DNA from: Pseudopithomyces maydicus
Lineage: Eukaryota > Ascomycota > Dothideomycetes > Pleosporales > Didymosphaeriaceae
Length of the DNA stretch: 64,000 nt
NCBI GenBank assembly: GCA_026873275.1
Contig: JANTUC010000018.1
Coordinates: 124,001-188,000, forward strand
Direction: 5' to 3'
This document shows, piece by piece, positions 24,893 through 35,615 of the stretch (position 1 is the first letter of the stretch; the number at the start of each line of letters is the position of its first letter). Made by a program: the position numbers and the translations under genes. The notes beneath the pieces were generated by a model that saw nothing but the letters and a program-made list of their open reading frames with translations, did not search any database and was not told the DNA's origin.

Positions 24893-25923
24893 CTGCATTT
24901 GCGATTTCCATTTTATTCACATCTCAGCGTTGACGCGGGGAGCTGGGGAGTTGGCGGGTCGGTGGGTGGGTTGCATGCATTCTGTTTTTGATCTTGTTTT
25001 TTGTTTCCGTCGCTTTTCGTCGCTTTTCATCGTTTTCTGCTTTTTCTGCTGCGCTTTGAGCTTTGAGCTGGAGAGAGAGAGAGAGCGAAGAGTTAGAGAG
25101 AGAGGGAGATTGGAGCATTGCGTGCATAGCGTGGTACGGCATAGCGCGGTACGGCATGGCATGGCATGGCATTGTCTAGCGCGTGCATGGTGGCGAGTAC
25201 AGTAGCATGGTGGCTATCTGGCTGGATGGCTGGATAGCTATCTGGCGGGGTAGCTTGAACCACATATATATGTGTGTGCGAGTAGCTGAGTAGCATAGCC
25301 AGAGAGGAACGTACGATAGTAACGTACGATAGCAACGTAAAGTCTGTCTAATACTGTTCACCACCCATCTCTCAATCGTGCAGCCGTGCTCATACACGCG
25401 TGTAAATAGTGCGTGTACATATATTTATCTTATCCAGTAGATATAAAGACGTACTGGACGTGAGACTGCAAGGTGCGAAGTGCCCGTGCGTACCCAAGTA
25501 CCCAAGCACCCAAGTCACCAACTTCTAGGTACCCAAAGTAGCTAGGCAGCTTAGCTACACTATACGCGTGTACATGCATACACTTCAAATGCATAGATGC
25601 ATGCAACACTAAACATATACATATACACAATCACATACATAATCGCAAATTCAAGTATATACAAGCTGAACACTCCGCAAACAAACACTAAACTATGGAG
25701 TGAAGAGTGAGGTGATAAACGGGGAAATGATTACATAACTAGCTAGGGGTGGGGGTATCATGAAGGAAGAAAAAGCGCGGAATGAAGCGCGTAAATGCGG
25801 GTGTGGATGCTGATGCTGATGTAAAGGTGGGAAGGGGAATGCAGGGGAATGGAGCAAGGGGGAGAAGGGAAGAAGGGAAAGGAGAAAAGGGGATCTGCGT
25901 CTTGTCCAAGATGGTGAGTGTGT

Positions 25924-26035
25924 GCACCTCCACCACCTCCACCACCTCCACTGCCACCACTGCCACCACCACCACCACCACCAACACCTCACCGTCGTCG
26001 TCATCGCCGTCGTCGTCATCGCCGTCGTCATCGCC
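25924..26035. repeat. CCA/CAC and CGT/CGC trinucleotide-like repeats
   Basis: Successive short imperfect repeats of CCACCT, CCA and then GTCGTC/GCCGTC units, immediately downstream of the SPX-RING stop codon at 26054 (minus strand). Confidence 0.7.
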
Positions 26036-26053
26036 GCCATCCCCCTCTCACCC

Positions 26054-27936
26054 CTACATAACACAACACTTCTCCCGATAAACCTCCCCATACTGATCCA
26101 CGCCCGCCATAACCTCATTATACCTCTGCTTCTCCCTGACCTCCTCGGGAAACCACCTCTTCAAAAACGCCGCCAACTCCTCATCCAGATTATCGCTATT
26201 CGCGCCCACGACCGTGCGCTCCCTGCACAGCGGACACCGGTCCTGCTTGTTGTTCTGCATCACGATGAGGCACCGGATGCAGAACGTGTGGTGGCAGGAT
26301 AGCGTCACGGGGCGCCACTTCAGGTCCATGCACATGGGGCAGGAGTAGTCTTCGACCTGTGGGATGTGCGAGAGGACGGTGGTGGAGAGGGAGGCGCAGA
26401 GGGAGCGGGCGAGGGTGGTGTGCGAGGGGGTGGGGGGAGGCGGGGGGGAGCGTGGTTTTGATGGAGAGGGCGGTGCGTTTGTCGAATTCTGGGGGGGGGG
26501 TTAGTATCTGACTATAAAATTACAGATGGGGTTATATGTGAATTGTGAAAAGGGTGTGGATGGGGGATGGGGGATGGGTGTGGTCAATGAGGGGTACATG
26601 TATGTATGAATACATGCATGAAGCATGCAGAAAGATACAAAAAGGGGGCGACCTACTTTTCAAAATCTTCCTCATGGCCGTATTATTAATCTCCCCAAAC
26701 CTTAAACTCGTCAAAATCTCCCGATTGATATGCATAAACGCGCCCAACGCCTCGCTCGCCTCCTTCTTCTTCAGCCGCCCCGCGAGCCCCGTCTCCGCCA
26801 GCTTCGCGCAAAACACCTCGTACCTTGCCTGCGCCTTCTCCGCGTCGTGCGCCGAATGGTCGCGCTCCGTCGTGCCGAAGAAAATCCCCTGCTCCAGGTA
26901 CAGCTGGAAGATCTGGCGCCACACGGAGAGCAGCTTCTTGTTGGCGCGGCGGTCCGGGTCCGTGAGGTGTGCGACGCGCTGGCCGAGCTGCTGGATTTCG
27001 CTGTGCATGCGGCGCTCTTCGCGCTGGCGGAGGGCTTCGAGGCCGGAGAGCTCCGAGGTCAGCTTGGTGAAGAATTCGATGTCGGAGGAGAGGGGATTTC
27101 GATTTTGCGGTAGCCCGGGCGGGCGCGCGAGGAGGTGCGGCGGGTGGAGGTGGGGGTGGAGGGGGAGGGGGAGAGGGAAGGGGCGCCGGGGTGGTGGTCT
27201 GGGGAAAGGGCGCGTCGTGGGTCGGTGGGTTTTCCAGCTGAATGGTCGTCCGGGGAGGGGGTCCGTCGTGGGTCGGTATCTTTTCCTTCGGTGGCGCTTG
27301 GACAGTTGTCTGGGGAAAGAGCGCGTCGTGGTTCAGTGTCTTTTTCACTTGAATGATCGTCTGGAGAGAGAGCTCGTCGTGGTTCAGTTTCTTTTCCACT
27401 TGAATGGTCGTCCGGAGAGAGAGCTCGTCGTGGTTCAGCGTCCTTCCCACCTGCATGGTCGTCTGGAGAAGGGGTCCTTCGCGGCTCCATCTCCTTCGCA
27501 TCCGTCTCTTCAAGGATGCGCAAGTCGGTCATGCCGGTCTCAACAGCAAGCATGTGCAGCTTGCGCTTGGTTTTTTCATCAATCTGCGCGCTGTGCAGGG
27601 CACCCGTCACCTCGTCCACGTGGAAAACGAGCTTCGGCTGGAACGTCGTCTTCCGCCTCTTCTCGCCATCCGGGGGTCCTCGTCCTCCGAGTCGTCCAAG
27701 ATGTACTCGAACGGGCGATCGGCATCGTCGGATTGGTCGGCGGCCGCAGCGTTGTAGTCCTCGACGTGCTTGAGCAGCTTGCCCAGGGTCTCGGGATCCA
27801 GCCCCAGCGCCGACAGCTCGCTCGACAGGCGGTTGATGCACTTCTTGAGCTGCGAGTAGGAGATGGCCGACTCGATCCAGTCCGGCGGGTAGCCCTCGGT
27901 CTGCAGGGCGGACTTGAAGAGCTGGCCGAACTTCAT
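26054..27936 (-). CDS. SPX-RING E3 ubiquitin ligase with tandem SP-repeat insertion
   Basis: SPX domains bind inositol pyrophosphates. SPX-RING proteins (fission yeast Pqr1, plant NLA) are ubiquitin ligases that control phosphate transporters. The start MKFGQLFKSALQTEGYPPDW at 27936 is the canonical SPX N-terminus. Later SPX helices are QPKLVFHVDE, IEFFTKLTSELSGLEALR and ALGAFMHINREILTSL. A 168-nt intron (26489-26656) precedes the RING: CMDLKWRP, then SCHHTFCIRCL, then CPLCRERT. Between the early and late SPX helices lie about seven tandem copies of an EPRRALSPDDH-type unit. The raw sequence changes frame at G5 27672-27676, near 27085 (C4) and in the C-runs near 26430-26450. Each can be explained by missing bases in runs, so I treat the gene as intact but mis-sequenced. 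Exons outside the intron should be continuous. Confidence 0.82.
27195..27500 (-). repeat. Coding tandem repeat of about 48 bp (SP-motif repeats)
   Basis: Imperfect tandem units of about 16 codons, each carrying (E/D)PRR(A/T)(L/P)SPDDH followed by a variable Ser/Gly/Glu/Lys linker. They are visible both as protein repeats and as recurrent DNA words such as GAGAGAGCTCGTCGTGGTTCAG on the plus strand. Confidence 0.85.
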
Positions 27937-28679
27937 GGTGGCTCTGTTTCGTCTGGTACGGGTAGGGGACTACGGCAGGGCAGAACAGCGGGGGCTGGCG
28001 GGGGAGCCTGTGAGAAGGGCAAATTTTCGCACGTTGCGCTGCTGCGGGATTTAATTGGCCTGGAGCCGCTGCCGGGATGGTGCGCGCAGCGTGACGTTGC
28101 CGCTGCGGTGCTGCTGGCCGGGGCTTAGTCACGGCGTGGGGGCGGCGCTGGCCGACGACATGCGATGCGATGCGAGGACGGCTTGGTATTGCGCGATGCG
28201 AAGCTGGGCGGCCGCGGCGCTGCCTTCACTCGCATCCAGACGTGCTGAGCGCAGGGCGGGCGGGTGGTGTTGAGCTACTAGCAGCGGCGGGGTCGAGGCG
28301 GCGGGCGGGCGTGGGGCACCGACTACAGCGAGCTACGGCGGGGATCGCTACGTAAGTAGGGCAGGACGGCGACACATGTAAGTACGTAGGGCAGGCTGCT
28401 CTGCAGGCACAGCAGCAGCAGGGCCCATGGCCGTTTTGTACTGCCCAGTGTCTACCTCCCGCCTGTGCCTGATGGCGTTTTCCACGCCGTCGTCCGATGG
28501 CGGTGGCTAGCCCTACGTAGTCTACAGCGCAAACTTTCCCATGCCTCTCGCCGACCACGTCTGCGCACCAATCAGCGCCCGCCGCGAAGAGTCATCCTCA
28601 CCTCTGTGCACATAAACACCTGCCATCCGACGCACGTGGAGGGAAAACTCTTCGGCGCCGCGTCAAATCCTGCTCTACC
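27937..28679. other. Divergent promoter region (SPX-RING / DnaJ)
   Basis: GC-rich 743-base gap between two start codons facing away from each other. No supported gene. Confidence 0.45.
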
Positions 28680-30524
28680 ATGGGCGCCCAGCAGTCCACC
28701 GGCCACGGCGACGGCCAGGATTCTGCCCAGGCCCAGATCAAGACCAGCTACTACGAGCTGCTCGGCGTCGAGCGCACTGCAACCGACGACGAGATCAAGA
28801 AGGCCTACCGCCGCAAGGCCCTCGAGCTGCACCCCGACCGCAACTATGGCGACGTCGAGCGCACCACCGCCCTCTTCGCGGACGTCTCCACCGCCTACGA
28901 GGTCCTCTCCGACCCCCAGGAGCGCGCCTGGTACGATGCCCACGAGGGCGACATCCTGCGCGGCGGCGATGGCGGGGGTGCCGGCGGCGACCACTACGAG
29001 TACAACATGAAGGTCACCACCGCCGAGGACATCTCCCGCATGATGGGCAAGTTCCGCTCCAACGTCGACTTCACCGATGCCCCCACCGGCTTCTTCGGCT
29101 TCGTGCGCGAGACCTTCGACCAGCTGGCCGACGAGGAGGAGCGCGCCGCCGACTACGAGGGCGTCTCCCCCACCGACTACCCCTCCTTCGGCCACAAGGA
29201 CGACACCTTCGAGCGCGGCGGCGTCGTGCGCGACTTCTACAACGTCTGGGGCGGCTTCGCGACCGTCAAGTCCTTCGCCTCCATGGACAAGTACCGCACC
29301 GCGGACGCGCCCAACCGCCAGATCAAGCGCCTCATGGACAAGGAAAACAAGAAGCTCCGCGAAGACGGCATCCGCGAGTTCAACGCCGCCGTGCAGAACC
29401 TCGTCGCCTTTGTCCGCAAGCGCGACCCCCGCTACACGCCCAACACGCAGACGGAGGAGCAAAAGCCCGCGCCCAGCGCGACGCCCGCGCCCAGCAGCAG
29501 GCGCGCGCCCGGGCCGCCAACGCAGCGAAGCTCCAGGACGACGCCGACGCCGTCCCCGACTGGGCCAAGGTGCGCGAGCCCGAGGAGCTGGCAGAGGAAT
29601 CCGAGGAGGAGGTCGAGGAGGAGCACTTTGAGTGCGTGGCGTGCAGGAAGACGTTCAAGAGCGAGCGCCAGTGGGAGGCCCACGAGAAGAGCAAGAAGCA
29701 TCAGAAGGCCATCTGGGCGCTGAAAAAGAAGATGCAAAAGGACAACGAGTTTCTGGATTTAGATGCCGAGGTGGATGGTGCTTCTGCGGGGGTGCAACGC
29801 CTGTGGACGCTGAGGATGAACATGTGGAGTTGGATGCTGGGGCGGCAATCGATGCCGATGCCGGTGTGGCGGAGGCGGAGGCCCTGGCTGCAGGGCTGAA
29901 CCGCACGTCTCTAGCCTCGCGCCCTGATTCTGACCCTGAAGTTGAGGCTGATGCCGATGCCGATAGTGAACCCGGAAATAACGCACCACGCTCCCCCAAA
30001 AAACTAAAGCCAAAGCGAAAGCTAAAGCCAAAGCCAAAAACACACCCTCCGAAGACGAAGACGAAGAAGAGGCTTCAGGCTCAGACCCCGACTCCGAATA
30101 CGCCTCCCGCTCCGACATCGAAGCCCGCCTCGCCTCGTACCGCATCCCGCCTGGAGAGAACCCTTCGACTCTCAACACGGCTGGTCCTACTCCTACCGAC
30201 ATAACCGCCACCTCCGAACCCACGACCACAGCTCCCACCAACACAACCGATACCACCACCCCACCCAAGAAAAAACTCGGCGCCGCAGCCCTCAAGCGCG
30301 CGAAAAAAGCAGCCAAGCAGGCCGAAGTCGAGGCCGAGGCAGGCGGCGTAAAAGGAAAAGGAAAAGGAGGGGAGCACAAGTGTGCAAAGTGTGGGGCTGG
30401 GTATGCGAGTAAGACGAAGCTGTTTGAGCATTTGAGGGGGAGTGGGCATGCGGCGCCGGTGGGGAGTGTTGGGACGGGTACGGAGGGGGAGGGGGAGGGA
30501 AACGGGGGAAGGGGGAGGAGGTAG
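28680..30524 (+). CDS. jjj1: DnaJ / C2H2 zinc finger protein, Jjj1-like ribosome biogenesis co-chaperone
   Basis: In yeast Jjj1 stimulates Hsp70 ATPase and helps release Arx1 from late 60S pre-ribosomes in the cytosol. The J domain is near the N-terminus ([20 protein letters not shown], then LHPDRN with the essential HPD, to about residue 90). The family-specific middle region follows ([14 protein letters not shown]). The first C2H2 finger is [20 protein letters not shown] and the second is [20 protein letters not shown], near the C-terminus. The stretch between them is an acidic/Lys-rich linker. No intron is needed. The raw frame changes three times, each like one missing base: A4 at 29461-29464, G5 at 29788-29792, and C5A6 at 29993-30003. 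After the three steps the frame returns to the starting one and ends at TAG 30522-30524. Confidence 0.9.
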
Positions 30525-31573
30525 GGTGGGGTGGAAGATGGAAGATGGAAGATGGAAGATGGGGATATAGGGGGAGGAGGGGAGGAGGGGAGGAGGAATG
30601 TAGGAGGATGTGGGGGGAGGGCGAGGAGGGGAGGAGGGGAGGAATGTAGGGGAGGGGAGGGGATAGATGGTATGGCATGGCATGGCATGGGTGCATGAAT
30701 CATGGATAAAACAAGCATAACTGGCGTTGGTCATCGATTTATACATCAAAAAGAGTTTGCATAGAGCGGGTGGGGTGGAGCGGGGGCCCCGGGGTTCAGC
30801 ATGGCATAGCATGTGACTATGAACCAACCTTAGAACAGGAATCATGGATAGACGTAGCATGGCGAAACGAAGAGAGAAGAAACGAAAACAAAAACGAAAG
30901 CGAAAGCGAGGAAAGAATAGACGCGCGATACGTAACGTAAGTAAATTAGACGTCGGGACGAGTGTCGGATTAAACTAAATAAATGAAATGAAATGTTAAA
31001 CATATGGAAATGTTAAAGATATGGAAATATTAAAGATATGGAAATGTATTTGCATCACTACGTTTTCGGTAATGAGCACGGTAATGAGTATTATTTTGCT
31101 GGTTATTATTATTGCATTCGTTGCGTCTAGTTTGCCCTTGGTGGCTGGAGTCGGCATGACCTGTACAGGTTTTCACGGCGATAATTGAACATCATCACTT
31201 TAGACTTGGCGTGGCACGGCTGGCGTCCTAAAGGAAAATTATTGCCTCGATATTAACATACCCTACATCTTGATCTTGATCATTATGATCCAAATTTTTT
31301 TTTGGTCTGGCAGGGTGGCATTTTGAGATGAGCGAAGATGGAACGAGATGGGTTTGACTACGCACACAGTATGTTTGTTTTGTTGTTTTGTTTGTTGGAA
31401 AAAGTAGTAGCCAAGTATGGGTGAGCTGACTGAATGAAAATGGGTAGAAAAAAGCTGTCATTTCCTCTGTGACCATATAAAAAGCTGCGACGTACGCAGT
31501 ATGAAAAGATCTTCTAACAAACTACCACACATCTCCAAGTTCGACTCTTCGCTCTAGGCATGTCGGTCCACGG
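30525..31573. other. Intergenic with purine-rich repeats
   Basis: Immediately after the DnaJ gene come GGAAGAT and GGGGAGGA tandem-like repeats (about 30530-30660), a GGCATG run (about 30674-30690), then AT-rich DNA with repeated TTAAA(G/C)ATATGGAAAT units (about 30995-31045). No supportable gene. Confidence 0.5.
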
Positions 31574-34086
31574 CTAAAATCGGTCAATGTCTACAAATTC
31601 AAACACATCTTGTGAATAAGACTGGTTTTGCACTGCTAAAGATGACAGGAAAAAAGGCGGATTGCGGTGCGACGGGTCTGCGCTGTGGAGCGTGGCATCG
31701 AGAACATCCAAAGTATCTTGAACGGTTTTCTCCAATGTACCGCACTGGAGGTGAGGTGCGCCGATATGAGATTGGCCAACTGCGTTTATAATGTTCTCGG
31801 GACGCGGTGGAGCTTCTGAAATCCGGGGAGGAGTTGTAGCTGCGGGATAGTCTGTTGTCGGCGGAATATCAAGCATGGATTGATAGGCTGGAAGTGTGTG
31901 ATTTCCCTGCAGTATATTGGAGCTTGGCTCGATGGTAGGATGGCTGCCGTAGACAGCGCGCGGGGGGTCAGATTCCGAATGAACGTCGGCGGATTCGATC
32001 GTTGAGTCGTTCCGTAAGTAGGGAGCCGCGACTGGGGAGGGTGTCAACGCTGGGACTGCATGTGGAATTGTTTCGTCTTCTAGCGTGCGCCGAGTGTCGA
32101 GTGAAGCGCTGGGTGAACATTGCGAATGCCAACTCTCGCATAACCTCACAATTGACTCCGCGTAGAATGAATCGTGTAACGACTGTAGCTCCTCAAGATA
32201 TGGTCTTAAATGCTCCGGTAATTGGGACCCGAGAAATTCATTCCAGATGCGTGGACCTTCGATTAATAAGTGCTCGCGGAAGGCGCGGAGTTCTCCAGAG
32301 AGACCCATGCCGATGTAAGGGCTGCTTGGCAAGGGCTCTCCGGGAAAAAGAATCCGGAAAATACAGAACCAGTTCTCTTCGGGGGTCTTGTCGATGGTAA
32401 TCGTTTGCTAAGTTGCCTTCTTTGGGACTCAGTTATGCCCTCCCACTTTACTGGTGTCCTTTTGTCACACTGCGCATCTCGAATGTGCTCATCACGGATA
32501 TCTTCTCTCTCGAATGTATCAGAGCATCTTGGGCAGTATATGGGCAGACGGTGAGTTTTGTCGCGAAAGAGATGCTGCTTGACGCGGGAAATATCCTTCA
32601 AGCTGTGGCTGAAGCATTTTAGATAGCGATGTGGGTAACGCTTCACAAATGGACAAGCGAACAATACGTCTTCTACCGGGTCATGATCTTCCTGACTCTG
32701 GGGACCTCTCCCTGGTGCGTTTCTCCGACCATCTCCCTCTTCTTGACCATCTTGGTCCCCTTCATTCGGAGATTTCCGGCGACTTCTCTTTGAAGACCGG
32801 CGCTGAGAGCTATCGGTGGTAGACGGCGCTGGAGCACAGTGTTTCCCTTTGCTTGCACTACCAGAGTTCTGGGGACGGTGTTCGATTGCGGCAACGCGGA
32901 TGGAAGCTGGCTGTCGATTCAAATCGAAAGAGTGCATCAAAAGTTCGAAGTATCCTTCCTTTAGCATATCGTAATCAATGCCAGGAATTTGTTCCCCCAG
33001 AGTGGGCTCAGAGAATTCTGTCTCTTCCGAAAGATCGGAATCGCAAGGTAGACTCTCTGGATCCGAGTCGTACAAATCTTGATTAATTTTGGACGGGGTC
33101 CCAGGATGAAAGTGTGTATCTACTATACCGTTGATGTCATATTCGAGTGATTCGCTTGGAGACGGAAGAATGTTTTCAGTTTGTGTTTCTGCTCGACTGG
33201 GAGCATGCAACGCGTTCCCTTGTTCTATACGCGAAGTATCATGTCTTTTTTCTCTATTTCGCCGATTAGGGTTAATCAGAGGTGCCGCTTTTGTCTGTTC
33301 GGTGGTAGAGCGTCTAGGATCGGCGGTATTTGTCGATATCTCTGAGCGATGTGCACGTGCTTTGACAATCCGCGTGGAGGCGACATTTCCAGGGGTTCGG
33401 TGTTCGCTTTCTTGCGTGTTAGAGACAGTATTTTGGCCCGCCACATTGCTTTGCCCACGATTATTATCGTGAGCTCTTCTAGCGCCAATGTGCTGATGCC
33501 TGTGTTGTCGTCTGTCTCGCTCATAGCGTTCAGTTGTGACGAGATTCGATTGGACCCGTTCTAAACTGTGGTTACCGCTCTTCAGCTCTTTTAATTCTTG
33601 GTCACTAATTAACCTCTTTGCCCATAGATGGATGAAAAGGTGAGAATCTGGCCGACCGGTTCGCAAAGTTTGCCCTGATATATGGTGCATCGCTACATGC
33701 TCTTGTCGGTGATCCCATGAAATCCAACCATTATCACCAGTATGGGTGAAGTCTTCACATAGCGGGCAATCTACCGTTTTTGGTGGATCTTCTGCTCTGA
33801 AATGGCTCATACAATGAGTCTTCCATTTTTCCTGATCACAGGAAATATAGCTACAACCCAGAAACCAGAATGAACATTCGAAAAAGGGGGTTCGTGTCTT
33901 GGTGTGAGGTCGCTCGAGCACACCGTTTACATCTTTTAAAAGTGGAACTCTGCCAAGGTCGCTGGCTAGTGAGGTGGAAACTGAGGTCTCGGTCGGAGTT
34001 GCGTCGGAATAATTATATAATGATGATACACCGTTATTCGAATTTGCTATAATCTTAGGCGACCTGCGTGAGCGACATGAAGCCAT
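31574..34086 (-). CDS. Fungal C2H2-type zinc finger protein
   Basis: The start is MASCRSRRSPK at 34086. The first 200 residues hold two Cys/His clusters (FECSFWFLGCSYISCDQEKW..H..H and CPLCEDF...H..H) that look like divergent C2H2 fingers. The middle is disordered and Arg/Ser-rich. A second zinc region reads CPFVKRYPHRY..C, VKQHLFR and YCPRCSDTF..H, a hallmark of an expanded ascomycete family of likely nuclear regulators. It is followed by the usual ENWFCIFRILFPGEP segment. The raw frame breaks between these two parts at a coding-strand C5 (G5 at 32381-32385 on the plus strand); one extra base joins it to the tail, which ends at 31574. The tail has no known domain. Full length is about 840 aa. 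Target genes are unknown. Confidence 0.75.
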
Positions 34087-34832
34087 TGAGCTATTTGGAA
34101 CGCGAGCTCTAGTGATGGAACGACCGCTCTGGATTTAAAGGTGATGGTGCATCCGGACTGCTGAGATGAATTTGAGGAGCATGGAAATCGCTCATCGGCG
34201 ACGAGAGACACTTGTTAATTGGGATAGTTTGCGGGGACGACACGGAGTCCTCGAGTAACTAGGCACGACTGGAATTGGCCACTGCATAAGATAATTGACT
34301 TCGTCGGTATAACAAAACCTCTCCAGGGTATGGATCTTGTCGGGCTGGATCGGGGGATTTACTGTTCTTCAGTCAGAGTTCGCACGCATGCTGCTGTCTT
34401 AGTTTCGAGCCAACTGCAGGTTCGCGTTAGATTGAAGGTTAGTGAGGGCTGGAAGTGTGAGCTGAGTGAGGGGTGACGTTCACGGAAAAACCGTAATAAG
34501 TAAAACAAGCGAGTCTTACCTGCAGGCTGAGCACAAATGTGTTCAACTGAAATGATGCTACCCCAGAACGTAACTTATTCATGTCAAATAGCAATCGTGT
34601 TGTCATGTAGGACGCTGAATTGTGTTGCGCCTCATTTTGGTTACAAAGTGGCATCAGCACATTTTTAACTTTCAGGCGCTCGACGAAGTGGTTTTTGCAG
34701 ATAAATGAGAGTCATACCACTACTCTGCGCATAGATCTCTCGTCCGAAGTCTTTCAACTGTTCGCATGCGTTTTTTCAAGGTTCTCTCAGTACAACACAA
34801 GGCACTCCTTCCAAAACTCTAGACTGCCGCAA
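34087..34832. other. Intergenic between divergent genes
   Basis: Upstream of the C2H2 gene and of the plus-strand gene starting at 34833. The plus-strand frame is open from an ATG at 34620, but those codons do not look protein-like, so I leave them out. Confidence 0.35.
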
Positions 34833-35615
34833 ATGTCAAGGTGTGAGCATAGTCTACAGAATTTTCCTGTGTTGAAACCCGAGGCGTACATGGAAGATTC
34901 AAGAGCTCTTGCAGTGCAGACAGGTGCGCCTCCTTCGTACCTCCAAGTCCGCGTTATCCTCGATAGAGGCAACAATGATTTTAGATATGAGTCTGTCTCC
35001 ATCGATACTGGGAACCAAGGAGAAAGCCTCATGCTCCAACTCAAGAAAATACGTGATACTCAGACTACTGGGCTTCAATGGATCCTGAAAACAGTTTGGG
35101 ATGCTCTCAACATGCGTCAAGATGCTATATGGCTCGTCTCAGCGTCTTTAGTAAGCCATTCCACGACTAAGGTTGCGATTGAACCGTAACCCATGCTCAT
35201 GGTCTCAACAGTACTGCACCAGTATGCATATCGACGAAAACGAATCGTTTTCCCCGAAGGTTCTGATTAAAAACGGGGAATGCATTGAGTACCTCACGCC
35301 CGCCATTAGAGATCCAAAAGCCTTGGGTTCCGCTACAAGTTTTGTCGTTGATCATCTCAATAGCGTCATAGATGGTGGGAGTAGTAACAACTTTTTTCTA
35401 CCAAGAAGGCCCTGTGCTTTGGAAAAGCCTTGAGTACATTTGCTATATTTACTTGGTTTGGAGTGGCGCTCTGCATGTCCGTGACGTTAACCTGCATCGT
35501 AGGAGTCAGTCTTGAAGACGTGGGTATTGGGTTGGCCATCGGCGGCCTATTGTTTGCCATTTGCGCGTCTGCGCAATGTTTGGTCTTGTACCGACAAAGA
35601 TTAGCCCCCGGTTGA
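34833..35615 (+). CDS. Orphan protein with two C-terminal membrane segments
   Basis: I do not recognise the family. Exon 1 (34833-35148) begins MSRCEHSLQNFP and contains LQVRVILDRGNNDFRYESVS and LQWILKTVWDALNMRQDAIW. An intron (35149-35210, GTAAGC...CAG) keeps the frame to YCTSMHIDENESF and on. The raw frame then stops at 35433, but adding one T to the T6 run at 35392-35397 continues into two clear hydrophobic segments (about STFAIFTWFGVALCMSVTL and GIGLAIGGLLFAICASA) ending LYRQRLAPG at 35615. Total about 240 aa, with a soluble N-terminal part and a C-terminal helical hairpin. In-frame ATGs at 34620 and 34890 are alternative starts. Confidence 0.5.

Larger units (their letters stand above)
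24763..26053. other. Intergenic rich in simple repeats
   Basis: Region between a plus-strand and a minus-strand gene, so it holds two 3' ends. It contains GC-rich tandem repeats, GA-rich runs near 25070-25110, CGGTACGGCAT and GCATG-type short repeats near 25134-25172, and CCA/CCT runs near 25924-26035. No supported gene. Confidence 0.5.

Noticed and set aside
26545..28128. 527-codon plus-strand frame
   Set aside because: It is antisense to the SPX-RING gene; its length comes from the GC-rich SP-repeat DNA, and it shows no domain.
28572..29462. 296-codon minus-strand frame
   Set aside because: Antisense shadow of the DnaJ gene with Val/Ala/Gly-rich content typical of the reverse of a GC-rich coding frame.
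28680..30524. DnaJ gene as a pseudogene
   Set aside because: Three one-base steps at runs return to the starting frame and all domains are intact; sequencing error is more likely than decay.
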